Source: Carboxylicivirga taeanensis
Lineage (GTDB): Bacteria > Bacteroidota > Bacteroidia > Bacteroidales > Marinilabiliaceae
Length of the DNA: 64,000 bases
Direction of reading: 5' to 3'
Assembly (NCBI RefSeq): GCF_051851475.1
Contig: NZ_JBPUSJ010000003.1
Span: 186,001 to 250,000, forward strand
A program made the translations under genes and the position numbers. The notes under the pieces are model-generated. The model had not been told where the DNA came from and ran no database searches. It worked only from the letters and a program-made list of their open reading frames with translations. Shown here piece by piece: positions 55,079 to 63,800 of this stretch. Within the stretch, counting starts at the first letter, position 1. Every line of letters starts with the position of its first letter.

Positions 55079-56031
55079 CCCAAAATGTCTTTCATTTTTT
55101 TGTACAGGTTGTTCCGCTTCATAAAGCTAATAACCCAAGGCAGATCATTCTTCTGATAATGGTGATAGCTAAGTGGCCGTGCTCCAAAACCACTGTTAAA
55201 TTGGGCAATAGAAGAGATATCTGATCCCCAGAAGTCGAAAACACGCTTTTGGTAACAGTTATTTTTAATAAAGTAATCAACCACGGCAAAAGCCGCACGA
55301 TGCGATCTCCCCTCAGCTGAAGACGCCAACAGGAAAAAGATATAGCCTTGTTGTGTTTTTATAAACAACCCACTCGACATTGGTTCATGATTAGAACCGA
55401 AGGCCGTTACTAATTGAGCCAATCCTTTTGAGAGCCAATGGCTAATTAATTGCTGGTAATTAATTAGCCGCTCCTGGGAGAGTTTTAGCTCCGCAACATC
55501 AGCAGCCATTTTAACGCGTAAATCTAATAAGTTGCCAACATTAGAATCAAAACCAACCTGAAGGTTTTTTGAACTGAAGAATTTCAGGTTCCTTTTTACG
55601 CGCCTCGAATAGGCGGCATAAATCGAATTATAGTCTTGGTTAAGAGACAACTGATAGGTAGTTCGTTGCTCAACCTTCACTCCTTCCAACTGTATAATTG
55701 GCTCCAAACTGGAGTTAAAAGAAATGAATTTGAATATTTTCAGAAGGCGAAAAATAGCAGATGTAACAAGCGCTATTTTGGCCGGGGAACCGTATATGCC
55801 AAGTTGTTGCACATCTATTGGCATTTGAATCAAACTGTAGCCCAATCTTTTATTAAGCGGTATGGGCATTACAACCTCATAATTACCAACTACAAGTCCT
55901 ATCCAGTCATCGCATAACAGGTCAAGACTTTCACAATAACCAAAGGGTGAACTATTAAATGCATTCTCCACACAAAAATTCCATCTCGTTTCATGTACCT
56001 CTCCCCTATTGTGTAATTGTATTTCCATCAT
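55075..56031 (-). CDS. FemAB/GNAT-like transferase
   Basis: A 318-residue protein of the GNAT fold family, of the FemAB-like type found in surface-polysaccharide loci. Visible features are a domain with GLVVGNYEVVMPIPL and YGSP (first half) and the second-half GNAT strand SSGLFIKTQQGYIFFLLAS followed by HRAAFAVVDYFIKN. The ATG at 56031 (or 56028) is chosen because the frame's first codon is TTG. It probably adds an acyl or aminoacyl group to a glycan. Four-base overlap with the flippase gene. Confidence 0.7.
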   Translation of the reverse strand: MMEIQLHNRGEVHETRWNFCVENAFNSSPFGYCESLDLLCDDWIGLVVGNYEVVMPIPLNKRLGYSLIQMPIDVQQLGIYGSPAKIALVTSAIFRLLKIFKFISFNSSLEPIIQLEGVKVEQRTTYQLSLNQDYNSIYAAYSRRVKRNLKFFSSKNLQVGFDSNVGNLLDLRVKMAADVAELKLSQERLINYQQLISHWLSKGLAQLVTAFGSNHEPMSSGLFIKTQQGYIFFLLASSAEGRSHRAAFAVVDYFIKNNCYQKRVFDFWGSDISSIAQFNSGFGARPLSYHHYQKNDLPWVISFMKRNNLYKKMKDILG

Positions 56032-56091
56032 AACATCCAACGCACATTCTATAGCAATATTGCCTGTGCAAATAAGCTACCCCTTAAAATA

Positions 56092-57240
56092 ATGTCGCAA
56101 ATATCCCGTTTGCTTAAAAAAGTACCTGGTTTGAGCAGACAAAGCCACAAAAAAAAATGCACAATAGTAACAGTGAGTGAGCTGGCCACTGACTATCGTC
56201 TACATAAACTATCCTTCACTCTCGAAGAGGCGGGGTACTCCTGCGACTTCATTTGCCGGATTAAGGACAACCACCTGCCATATACCGGTAAACATCATGT
56301 TTATTACCTTAATACGATCTGGCAGAACAGTCCCCTCTTCTACCTCATTTATAATCTGCGGATATTTTTCTTTCTCCTGTTTCACAAAACCAACCTAATT
56401 GTTTCGGTTGATTTAGATACACTCACTGGCTGTAGCCTGGCAAAACTATGCAAGAAGACCCAACTCTTATTTGACAGCCACGAGTACTTTCCTGAGTCAC
56501 CGGAGATAAGCCAGAAACCTTGGATCAAAAACATCTGGTTTTTGGCTGAAAAACTATTTATCCCCATAATTGACATTGGTGTTACCGTTTGTCAATCCAT
56601 CGCCGACATATACCTTAAAAAGTACAATAAAGATTTCCTGGTTATTAGAAATGCTCCTATTGCAAGTGAAATCCAGAATATTAAGAAAGTCCCAAAAGAG
56701 CAACACCCCTTCAAAATTCTCTACCAGGGAGCTGTTAACAACGGAAGGGCTTTAAAAGAGTTAGTTAAAGCCATGTCACTCATCGAAGAAGCACAACTAC
56801 TCATTGTTGGAGATGGGGATATTTTTGATGAAATAAATGCACTAGCGAAACCAATGAGAAGCAAAATAGAGCTAATTGGCAAAGTCCCCTTCACAGAACT
56901 TAGAAAATATACCCTACAAGCCGACTTGGGAATTGCACTGCTGGAAAACGCCGGTCTGAATAATTACTATGCTCTACCCAACCGGTTATTTGATGCGTTA
57001 CATGCAGAACTTCCCATGCTGGGAATTAATTTTCCTGAGATTAAAACCTTTATCGAATCGCATGATTATGGTATGACCATTGATAGCATCGAACCAGAGG
57101 TAATTGCACGCACAATAAATAAACTTAAAGCAAACCCACAACAGCTTATGAAATGGCGGCACAATGCGCGTGTAACTAAAAAACACGTTAACTGGGAAAA
57201 TGAGTCTAAAGAACTTTATCTAATTTTAACCCGTCTTTAG
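56092..57240 (+). CDS. GT4-type glycosyltransferase
   Basis: A 382-residue glycosyltransferase with two Rossmann halves. The start at 56092 is the first ATG outside the divergent gene. N-terminal half: IVTVSELATDYRLHKL and VSVDLDTLTG; a DSHEYFPE stretch (about 130) typical of this GT4 branch; C-terminal half: ILYQGAVNNGRAL, LLIVGDGD and the donor-binding region LGIALLENAGLNNYYALPNRLFDALHA with Glu. It transfers a sugar from a nucleotide donor and belongs functionally with the divergent flippase cluster. Confidence 0.85.
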   Translation: MSQISRLLKKVPGLSRQSHKKKCTIVTVSELATDYRLHKLSFTLEEAGYSCDFICRIKDNHLPYTGKHHVYYLNTIWQNSPLFYLIYNLRIFFFLLFHKTNLIVSVDLDTLTGCSLAKLCKKTQLLFDSHEYFPESPEISQKPWIKNIWFLAEKLFIPIIDIGVTVCQSIADIYLKKYNKDFLVIRNAPIASEIQNIKKVPKEQHPFKILYQGAVNNGRALKELVKAMSLIEEAQLLIVGDGDIFDEINALAKPMRSKIELIGKVPFTELRKYTLQADLGIALLENAGLNNYYALPNRLFDALHAELPMLGINFPEIKTFIESHDYGMTIDSIEPEVIARTINKLKANPQQLMKWRHNARVTKKHVNWENESKELYLILTRL

Positions 57241-57278
57241 TAAACCTTAAAATACAAAGCCAATAAAAACGAAAACAC

Positions 57279-58190
57279 ATGCAAGGATACTTAGCTCAAC
57301 TCCCTCCCTTGGTTAAGCTTATAATGCTTTTTACAGTTGTACTGTTTTTTGGTTCGCTGAGCACCTTGCTAATGGGGCTGATGGCAGCCCCAGTGTTTGG
57401 GGTCGACATGTCCTCAAAAGATTCGATACTGGCGAACGTAGGCTTTCTTCAGGCCTACCAAACAATACAAAGCATCAGTCTGTTTATAATTCCTTCGTTG
57501 TTGTGTTTTTTTGCGTGTTTTAAAAGCTTTAGCCAAGGCATTAACGGCGAGAAACAGCTAAACATTAAGGCCGTTGCACTCACCATAGTTCTAATAGTGG
57601 TTGCACAAGCCTTTATCGCTTACAGTGCCTGGTTTAATCACCAGCTAGAGCTACCCGAAAGTTTAAGTCATGTTTTCAACTGGATGGCTGAAAAAGAACA
57701 GGAGGCTGTTGAACTCACCCAACTTATGATTCAAAAAGATAATTGGGAGCAGCTATTTTTTACAGTACTGATGATGAGCGTTTTACCCGCTATGGGAGAA
57801 GAATGGCTATTCAGAGGAATTCTTCAGCGCCAATTAGCGTTATTAACCAAAAATAAGCACATTGCCATTGTCTTAACGGCCATTCTGTTCAGTGCCATCC
57901 ACATGCAGTTTTTAACCTTTCTGCCGCGTTTTTTCTTAGGGATAGTATTGGGCTACTTATTTGTTCTTTCGGGCAACTTATGGCTGGCAGTCATCGCTCA
58001 TTTTACAAATAACCTGATGGCAATTATGGCTTTTCAGGTCCCTCTGGACAAAACCTCCGAAGCGCCACTTACCGACTTTGAGGGAAGTCAGTCGGCTATA
58101 GCAATTATTTCGAGTGCCCTGGCCATTGTTCTTATTTTGTACTTAATAAAGAAAATATGCGATAGGAGTTCCAAACCGGCCAAGCCTTAA
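57279..58190 (+). CDS. CPBP-family intramembrane protease
   Basis: A 303-residue protein with about eight membrane segments and the CPBP (Abi/CAAX-like) motifs: EEWLFRG (about 170-176, motif 1), FSAIHMQF (motif 2, His) and HFTNN (motif 3). These hold the metal ligands for cleavage inside the membrane. Substrates unknown. The end overlaps the convergent gene by four bases. Confidence 0.88.
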   Translation: MQGYLAQLPPLVKLIMLFTVVLFFGSLSTLLMGLMAAPVFGVDMSSKDSILANVGFLQAYQTIQSISLFIIPSLLCFFACFKSFSQGINGEKQLNIKAVALTIVLIVVAQAFIAYSAWFNHQLELPESLSHVFNWMAEKEQEAVELTQLMIQKDNWEQLFFTVLMMSVLPAMGEEWLFRGILQRQLALLTKNKHIAIVLTAILFSAIHMQFLTFLPRFFLGIVLGYLFVLSGNLWLAVIAHFTNNLMAIMAFQVPLDKTSEAPLTDFEGSQSAIAIISSALAIVLILYLIKKICDRSSKPAKP

Positions 58191-58888
58191 TCCTGAAATT
58201 CCTTTTCATGCTTGCGCAGCAGATAAACAATTCCGTAGTTGGCACATTTTATTCGTTTGTCTTCTCCTTCAAACCCCTCGAAATAAGCCTCAATTTCGTT
58301 CCAAAGCGTTAATACAATGCGATCGGCCGCCGTGCGCAGCTCAGTTACTTTCTCATGCATTTTTTGCGTCGTAATCAACAGGTTTTTATGATTATTGTAA
58401 TATTCTACAAACTTCTCATATTTAATTTTCACCAAAGCAATGGAGGGATTATAAATCCTTGTTCCGCCGGTCATTGCTCGCTTCTGCTCCCCTTCAATCA
58501 CTTTTTTGCCAACTTGCATTAGCTGCTGCTCAGTCCCCAATTCAGGCACGGACTTATCATCAATATCAAACCCATAAAGCTTTCGAACATCAGGCTTTAT
58601 TTCCCCACGAATAATACAAAAGTTAAGCACCTGAATAAAATGAGAAAGGTATAATCGCGTTACTTTAAACTGGTCACCCAACAACTTACCATACTTGGCC
58701 TGTCGATCTTTACTGAAATTATATTGAGTGATAGCTTGTTCAAACTGAGGCAAAAAAGCCTGAAGCTCAAGCAATGTCTTTTGACTAAAGGCCAAATCAA
58801 ACGGGTTTAATTGGCTGCCCTTTTTTAGAGCAGCTTTGAGCGCCCTCAAACGAGCCTGATCAGTATTGGGGAGACGACGATATGGCAT
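58187..58888 (-). CDS. Conserved-looking protein of unknown function
   Basis: A 233-residue, helix-rich cytoplasmic protein that I do not recognise. The start ATG at 58888 gives MPYRRLPNTDQARLRAL. Several long amphipathic helices and few Gly/Pro suggest an all-helical fold, with an 'AMTGGTRIYNPSIALVKIKYEKF' stretch in the middle. No signal, no metal motif. It ends overlapping the CPBP gene. Confidence 0.7.
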   Translation of the reverse strand: MPYRRLPNTDQARLRALKAALKKGSQLNPFDLAFSQKTLLELQAFLPQFEQAITQYNFSKDRQAKYGKLLGDQFKVTRLYLSHFIQVLNFCIIRGEIKPDVRKLYGFDIDDKSVPELGTEQQLMQVGKKVIEGEQKRAMTGGTRIYNPSIALVKIKYEKFVEYYNNHKNLLITTQKMHEKVTELRTAADRIVLTLWNEIEAYFEGFEGEDKRIKCANYGIVYLLRKHEKEFQD

Positions 58889-59074
58889 GTTGTTTTTTTG
58901 TTAAAGAGAATCTGTGCGCATCTAAAAGTAGAAAAAATAACTTCTATTAACAAACATCAATCAGCTGCCGGCTTTCATAATTCTTATTTTTAACATGCTA
59001 TCACTCGTCTCCAAAACAGAGCCATTGGTCATTACACACGTCGCGTTAGTAAAAATAACAATCTGATTAATTCA

Positions 59075-59104
59075 TTAAAAAAGGCCACCCGAATCCGGAT
59101 GGCC
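59075..59104 (-). terminator. Terminator of the sdhCAB operon
   Basis: On the minus strand GGCCATCC, loop GGATTC, GGGTGGCC (8 bp, one wobble), then six T. Confidence 0.85.
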
Positions 59105-59130
59105 CTCACAATATTTGCTATGATACAGTA

Positions 59131-59886
59131 TTAGTCCTGCAATTTTGCTTTTAAGAACTCGCGGTTCAAACGAGCAATGTTAGAGATAGAAACACCTTTT
59201 GGACATTCTACCTCACAAGCACCTGTATTGGTACAGTTACCAAAACCTAACTCATCCATCTTAGCTACCATGTTTTTAGCGCGGCGGGCTGCCTCTACTC
59301 TTCCTTGAGGTAACAAGGCTAAATGGCTCACTTTAGCTGAAACAAACAGCATGGCTGAACCATTTTTACAAGTGGCTACACAAGCACCACAACCAATACA
59401 AGAAGCGGCATCCATGGCCTCATCAGCATCCACTTTAGGAATTGGAATCGCATTGGCATCGGGTACACCGCCAGTGCTTACCGAAGTATAACCACCAGCT
59501 GCAATAATAGTATCAAATGCATTGCGGTTCACAATTAAATCCTTGATAACAGGAAATCCTGCTGAACGCCAAGGCTCGATGGTGATGGTTTCGCCATCTT
59601 TGAACTTACGCATGTGTAACTGACAAGTTGTTACATCATCATCTGGTCCGTGTGGACGGCCATTGATGTACAACGAACACATACCGCAAATACCTTCACG
59701 ACAATCGTGATCGAAAGCGACAGGCTCATTACCTTCGTTAATTAACTGCTCGTTCAGTACGTCCATCATTTCAAGGAACGAACTGTCGGTAGATACTTTA
59801 TCTAATTTATATGTTTCGAAACGACCCTTTTCCTTAGGTCCGTTCTGACGCCAAACCTTAAGAGTCAAACTTATGTTTTTTTCCAT
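59131..59886 (-). CDS. sdhB: Succinate dehydrogenase/fumarate reductase iron-sulfur subunit
   Basis: A 251-residue subunit that carries electrons between the flavin and the quinone site. The [2Fe-2S] ligands are Cys62, Cys67, Cys70 and Cys88 (CREGICGMC). The [4Fe-4S] ligands follow CIGCGACVATC, and the [3Fe-4S] ligands come from CTNTGACEVECPKG with the last Cys of the first group. Third gene of the operon, 37 bp after sdhA. Confidence 0.96.
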   Translation of the reverse strand: MEKNISLTLKVWRQNGPKEKGRFETYKLDKVSTDSSFLEMMDVLNEQLINEGNEPVAFDHDCREGICGMCSLYINGRPHGPDDDVTTCQLHMRKFKDGETITIEPWRSAGFPVIKDLIVNRNAFDTIIAAGGYTSVSTGGVPDANAIPIPKVDADEAMDAASCIGCGACVATCKNGSAMLFVSAKVSHLALLPQGRVEAARRAKNMVAKMDELGFGNCTNTGACEVECPKGVSISNIARLNREFLKAKLQD

Positions 59887-59922
59887 TTTTCTCTGTTTAA
59901 CTTATGAACATTAATGACCTAA

Positions 59923-61860
59923 TTATTTGTAGTTACGTTGAGCAACCTTAACAACTTCAAAAGTCAAGTCTTCTTTATGCATTACCGGCGCTTTATCTTC
60001 GCCCTGATATTCCCAACAAGCAGCGTAAGCAAATTTGTCATCCTGACGCAATGCTTCACCCTCTTCAGTTTGGTACTCTTCGCGGAAGTGACCACCACAT
60101 GATTCTTCACGGTGCAGTGCATCGCGGGCCATCAGCTCTCCTACTTGAATAAAATCGGCCAGACGCGAAGCTTTTTCCAGCTCCACATTCATGCCTTCGC
60201 CTGAACCAGGAATGCGCAGGTTACTCCAAAATTCCTTCTTAATTTCTGCAATACGCTCGATGGCCTTTTCTAAGCCAGCTTTGTTACGAGCCATACCTAC
60301 GAAGTCCCACATCACTAAACCAAGCTCTTTGTGGATGCTATCTACAGAACGCTCTCCTTTAATAGCTAATAATTTCTCAAACTTCGCTTTGGCTTCTTTT
60401 TCAGCCTCGATAAATTCTTTTTCCTCGCCAGTCATGCGTGGTGTAGAAATATCATCAGCCAGGTAATTCTGAATGGTATATGGTAATACGAAGTATCCAT
60501 CTGCTAATCCCTGCATCAGTGCTGATGCACCTAAACGGTTAGCACCGTGATCAGAGAAGTTAGCCTCACCGGCTGCAAATAAACCAGGAACGGTTGTTTG
60601 CAATTCGTAATCTACCCAAATACCACCCATTGTGTAGTGAATAGCCGGGTAAATCATCATTGGAGTTTCGTATGGATTATCGTCAACAATCTTTTCGTAC
60701 ATCTGGAAAAGGTTGCCATAACGCGCACGGATAGCATCTTCGCCTAAACGCTCAATAGCCGATTTAAAGTCCAGGTAAACTGCCAAACCAGTATTACCAA
60801 CACCAAAGCCAGCATCACAACGCTCCTTAGCAGCACGTGAAGCTACGTCGCGAGGCACCAGGTTACCAAACGCAGGGTAACGACGCTCCAAGTAGTAATC
60901 ACGATCTTCTTCAGCAATCTGTGTTGGTTTTAATTTACCGGCACGAATCGCTTCCGCATCTTCTTTCTTTTTAGGCACCCAGATACGACCATCGTTACGT
61001 AACGACTCCGACATCAAAGTTAATTTCGACTGGAACTCACCGTGAACAGGAATACAAGTTGGGTGAATCTGAGCGAAACATGGGTTAGCAAAAGCAGCAC
61101 CCTTTTGGTACGCTTTGATAGCGGCCGAACCGTTTGAGCCCATAGCGTTTGTTGACAGGAAGAATGCGTTACCGTAACCACCTGTTGCCAAAACAACCGC
61201 GTGACCAAAATGACGCTGGAATTCGCCGGTTACCAAGTCACGTGCAATCACACCGCGAGCTTTACCGTCTACCATTACAATATCAACAATCTCAGTGCGG
61301 GTATATAAATCAACAGTACCAGCATTTACCTGACGCATCAGCGCCTGGTAAGCACCAATCAACAGCTGCTGACCAGTCTGACCTTTGGCATAGAATGTAC
61401 GGCTAACCTGAGCACCACCAAATGAGCGGTTATCAAGCAAACCACCATACTCACGTGCAAAAGGTACACCTTGTGCCACACACTGGTCGATGATATCGTT
61501 ACTCACCTCAGCCAAACGGTGTACGTTAGCCTCACGAGCGCGGTAGTCACCACCTTTAACTGTATCGTAAAACAAACGGTGAATTGAGTCACCATCGTTT
61601 GGATAGTTTTTTGCAGCATTGATACCACCCTGTGCAGCGATAGAGTGCGCACGACGTGGTGAATCCTGAATGGTGAAGTTCTTAACATTGAAACCCATTT
61701 CACCAAATGAAGCAGCAGCCGAAGCACCTGCTAATCCGGTTCCAACAACAATAATATCTAATTTTCGCTTATTAGCGGGGTTAACCAACTTCTGGTTAGC
61801 TTTATAATTAGACCACTTTTCGGCCACAGGCCCTTGTGGTATTTTTGAATCTAACTTCAT
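59923..61860 (-). CDS. sdhA: Succinate dehydrogenase/fumarate reductase flavoprotein subunit
   Basis: A 645-residue catalytic subunit. FAD-binding VVGTGLAGASAAASF (about 38-52), covalent FAD attachment expected at His72 in HSIAAQGGINA, and the substrate domain with HPTCIP and GGIWVDYELQTTVPGLFAAGEANFSDHGANRLG. It interconverts succinate and fumarate on the cytoplasmic side; the direction used depends on growth conditions and cannot be told from sequence. Confidence 0.96.
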   Translation of the reverse strand: MKLDSKIPQGPVAEKWSNYKANQKLVNPANKRKLDIIVVGTGLAGASAAASFGEMGFNVKNFTIQDSPRRAHSIAAQGGINAAKNYPNDGDSIHRLFYDTVKGGDYRAREANVHRLAEVSNDIIDQCVAQGVPFAREYGGLLDNRSFGGAQVSRTFYAKGQTGQQLLIGAYQALMRQVNAGTVDLYTRTEIVDIVMVDGKARGVIARDLVTGEFQRHFGHAVVLATGGYGNAFFLSTNAMGSNGSAAIKAYQKGAAFANPCFAQIHPTCIPVHGEFQSKLTLMSESLRNDGRIWVPKKKEDAEAIRAGKLKPTQIAEEDRDYYLERRYPAFGNLVPRDVASRAAKERCDAGFGVGNTGLAVYLDFKSAIERLGEDAIRARYGNLFQMYEKIVDDNPYETPMMIYPAIHYTMGGIWVDYELQTTVPGLFAAGEANFSDHGANRLGASALMQGLADGYFVLPYTIQNYLADDISTPRMTGEEKEFIEAEKEAKAKFEKLLAIKGERSVDSIHKELGLVMWDFVGMARNKAGLEKAIERIAEIKKEFWSNLRIPGSGEGMNVELEKASRLADFIQVGELMARDALHREESCGGHFREEYQTEEGEALRQDDKFAYAACWEYQGEDKAPVMHKEDLTFEVVKVAQRNYK

Positions 61861-61882
61861 ATCGTGATGTTTTTAGACTTTA

Positions 61883-62563
61883 CTACTGATAAAAAGCAAA
61901 TTGTAGAATCGCAATTAACGAAAAACCAAGCCCTACAATCCAAGAGAATGCGATGCCAATAACTGTCCAACGCTTGCGCCAGATGCTATTGCTCAAACCA
62001 AGTGTCTGAAACGCAGACCAAAATCCGTGAGTCAGGTGAATAGTCAATCCTAATGCACCAACTACATACAATACAACACGCCATGAATCGGCAAAAGCTG
62101 CATTAACTAAAGCATAGGTATTGTGCATTACCACACCATCAATGGTAATTGACTCGGCTCCATGAGTAATTTGTAATGGCACCCAATAGTCGATTAAATG
62201 CACTACTAAAAATGCTAACACAGTCAGCCCTAGAATGAACATGTTTTTAGATGCCCACATCACGTCTTTGGTATTATTACCTGACGCATACTTGGCAGAA
62301 CCACGCGCTTTGTTGTTTTGTGCCGTAAGAATTGCCGCATAAATAATATGCACAATAAAACCGGCAAATAACACGGGCTGCAAACCGTACTTAATTAATG
62401 GCATTGCCATAAAGTTAGCCGCAATATTAAATGCCTCACCACCATCGGGCACAAGCAGCAATAAGTTAATGGAAAGGTGAATGATTAAGAACACCACCAA
62501 AAAAAGCCCTGACAAGCTCATCAGTAACTTTCTTCCAATTGAGGAACCAAAAATAGTACTCAT
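61883..62563 (-). CDS. sdhC: Cytochrome b subunit of type-B succinate:quinone oxidoreductase
   Basis: A 226-residue single anchor subunit with five membrane helices, as in Wolinella FrdC and Bacillus SdhC. Candidate haem ligands are His29, His72 and the His in VVHLIDYW and IHLTHGFW, enough for two haems b. A single anchor gene and order C-A-B mark the type-B enzyme; there is no SdhD. Confidence 0.93.
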   Translation of the reverse strand: MSTIFGSSIGRKLLMSLSGLFLVVFLIIHLSINLLLLVPDGGEAFNIAANFMAMPLIKYGLQPVLFAGFIVHIIYAAILTAQNNKARGSAKYASGNNTKDVMWASKNMFILGLTVLAFLVVHLIDYWVPLQITHGAESITIDGVVMHNTYALVNAAFADSWRVVLYVVGALGLTIHLTHGFWSAFQTLGLSNSIWRKRWTVIGIAFSWIVGLGFSLIAILQFAFYQ

Positions 62564-62618
62564 AGGAATCCCTTTTTAATTTATTAATTGTTAGAACTAA
62601 TTTGTGTTAATAAAGCTG

Positions 62619-62650
62619 CAAATGTATGGCTGAAACGCCCTCTGGACAAA
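62619..62650 (-). promoter_or_regulatory. Housekeeping promoter of sdhCAB
   Basis: Minus strand: TTTG (62650-62647), 20-base spacer, TACATTTG (62626-62619). It lies 56 bases before the sdhC start. Confidence 0.75.
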
Positions 62651-62868
62651 TAATATTAAAGAATTAATTCTATATTTATATCAATTCTAATTAACCATAC
62701 ATTTAAACGTTTTATTTTATAATATTTTTAACATTTGTTGTTTTAATTTAATTAAAAATGGCCACTGCAGGGCCACTATCCTTTTTTAAAAAAAGCCCCC
62801 TCAGACTGTTTTGTTTTTATCAAGTGCACCAAGTTACCTTATTTTTTGAACGGCTTCAATATCTATTG

Positions 62869-62922
62869 ACAAAAAGCTCCTTAACAACCTCTGATAAGCA
62901 CTGTGGACCAGAGGCTTTTTGT
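62869..62922 (+). terminator. Orphan terminator-like hairpin before frr
   Basis: CCTCTG/CAGAGG stem followed by CTTTTTG, inside longer arms ACAAAAAGC and GCTTTTTGT. No gene precedes it on this strand, and its T-run forms the -33 box of the frr promoter. Confidence 0.5.
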
Positions 62923-62947
62923 TTTCATTCAAAGTTTTTTATTTTTG
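62918..62947 (+). promoter_or_regulatory. Housekeeping promoter of frr
   Basis: TTTG (62918-62921), 18-base spacer, TATTTTTG (62940-62947), 37 bases before the frr start. Confidence 0.7.
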
Positions 62948-62984
62948 TACTACAACAGGTTAAACGCAATCATACAATCTGACC

Positions 62985-63548
62985 ATGCAAGAAGAAATAG
63001 ATTTAATATTGGACGATGCCAAAGACAGGATGGCCAAAGCAATTGAACACCTTGATAACGAACTAGGTAAAATTAGAGCAGGAAAAGCCAATCCTAAAAT
63101 GCTCGAAGGTGTACTAGTCAATTATTATGGCAGCATGACACCGATATCACAGGTGGCTAACCTAAGCACACCCGATCCGCGAACAATCGCCATTCAACCG
63201 TGGGAGAAGCAACTGATAGGTGAGATTGAAAAGGCAATTATGGCCGCCAATCTGGGATTAAATCCTGACAACAATGGGGACTTGATCCGTATCAATATTC
63301 CACCTCTGACAGAAGAGCGACGGAAAGACTTGGTTAAGCAAGCCAAAGCAGAATGCGAAGATGCGAAAGTAAGCTTCCGCAACACCCGTCGTGACTGCAA
63401 CGAAGAGTTGAAAAAAATGAAGAAAAACGGACTCTCTGAAGATCTTGAAAAAGATGCGGAAGCAGAGGTGCAAAAAATTACCGATGAATACAGCAAAAAG
63501 GTAGATGCAATGTTCGAAATTAAAGAAAAAGATATCTTAACCCTATAA
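62985..63548 (+). CDS. frr: Ribosome recycling factor
   Basis: A 187-residue factor that, with EF-G, splits the ribosome after termination. It shows the three-helix-bundle start (MAKAIEHLDNELGKIRAGKANPKML, domain I), the beta domain II around YYGSMTPISQVANLSTPDPRTIAIQPW, and the C-terminal helix. Usual length. The partner pyrH (common upstream neighbour) is not here, so the gene stands alone with its own promoter and terminator. Confidence 0.96.
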   Translation: MQEEIDLILDDAKDRMAKAIEHLDNELGKIRAGKANPKMLEGVLVNYYGSMTPISQVANLSTPDPRTIAIQPWEKQLIGEIEKAIMAANLGLNPDNNGDLIRINIPPLTEERRKDLVKQAKAECEDAKVSFRNTRRDCNEELKKMKKNGLSEDLEKDAEAEVQKITDEYSKKVDAMFEIKEKDILTL

Positions 63549-63572
63549 GCTGGCTATTTAATAAGAAATGAT

Positions 63573-63606
63573 AAAAGAGGCGCCTTGGGTTGCCTCTTTT
63601 TTTTTA
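63573..63606 (+). terminator. Terminator of frr
   Basis: AAAAGAGGC / GCCTCTTTT, 9-bp stem with loop GCCTTGGGTT and a T-run of about 12. Confidence 0.9.
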
Positions 63607-63742
63607 CCATCGCCCTAATGTTTATGAGCGATGTAATTAACACAAAAACGTTACCCTAATGTCTGACGTACTCCCCAAATAACACAATAATAGGCTACGC
63701 ATTCGCATCCAATAATATTCGCCAACATGCCAGCTTTGCAGC

Positions 63743-63776
63743 AAAAAAAAGGAGGCCCCAAAATCGGTAACCTCCT
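63743..63776 (-). terminator. Terminator of the HU gene
   Basis: On the minus strand AGGAGG..CCTCCT (6 bp) followed by seven T. Confidence 0.75.
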
Positions 63777-63800
63777 AATATTTAATTCAAATAAGAATTC

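Larger units (their letters stand above)
62564..62984. other. Divergent sdh-frr intergenic region
   Basis: About 420 bp, strongly A/T-rich, with the two outward promoters described separately. A hairpin-rich stretch precedes the frr promoter: CCTCTG (62888-62893) with CAGAGG (62909-62914) followed by CTTTTTG, within wider arms ACAAAAAGC/GCTTTTTGT. A 74-codon frame here looks accidental. Confidence 0.6.

Noticed and set aside
62758..62982. 74-codon frame before frr
   Set aside because: It runs through the terminator-like hairpin and the frr promoter and has no protein-like pattern.
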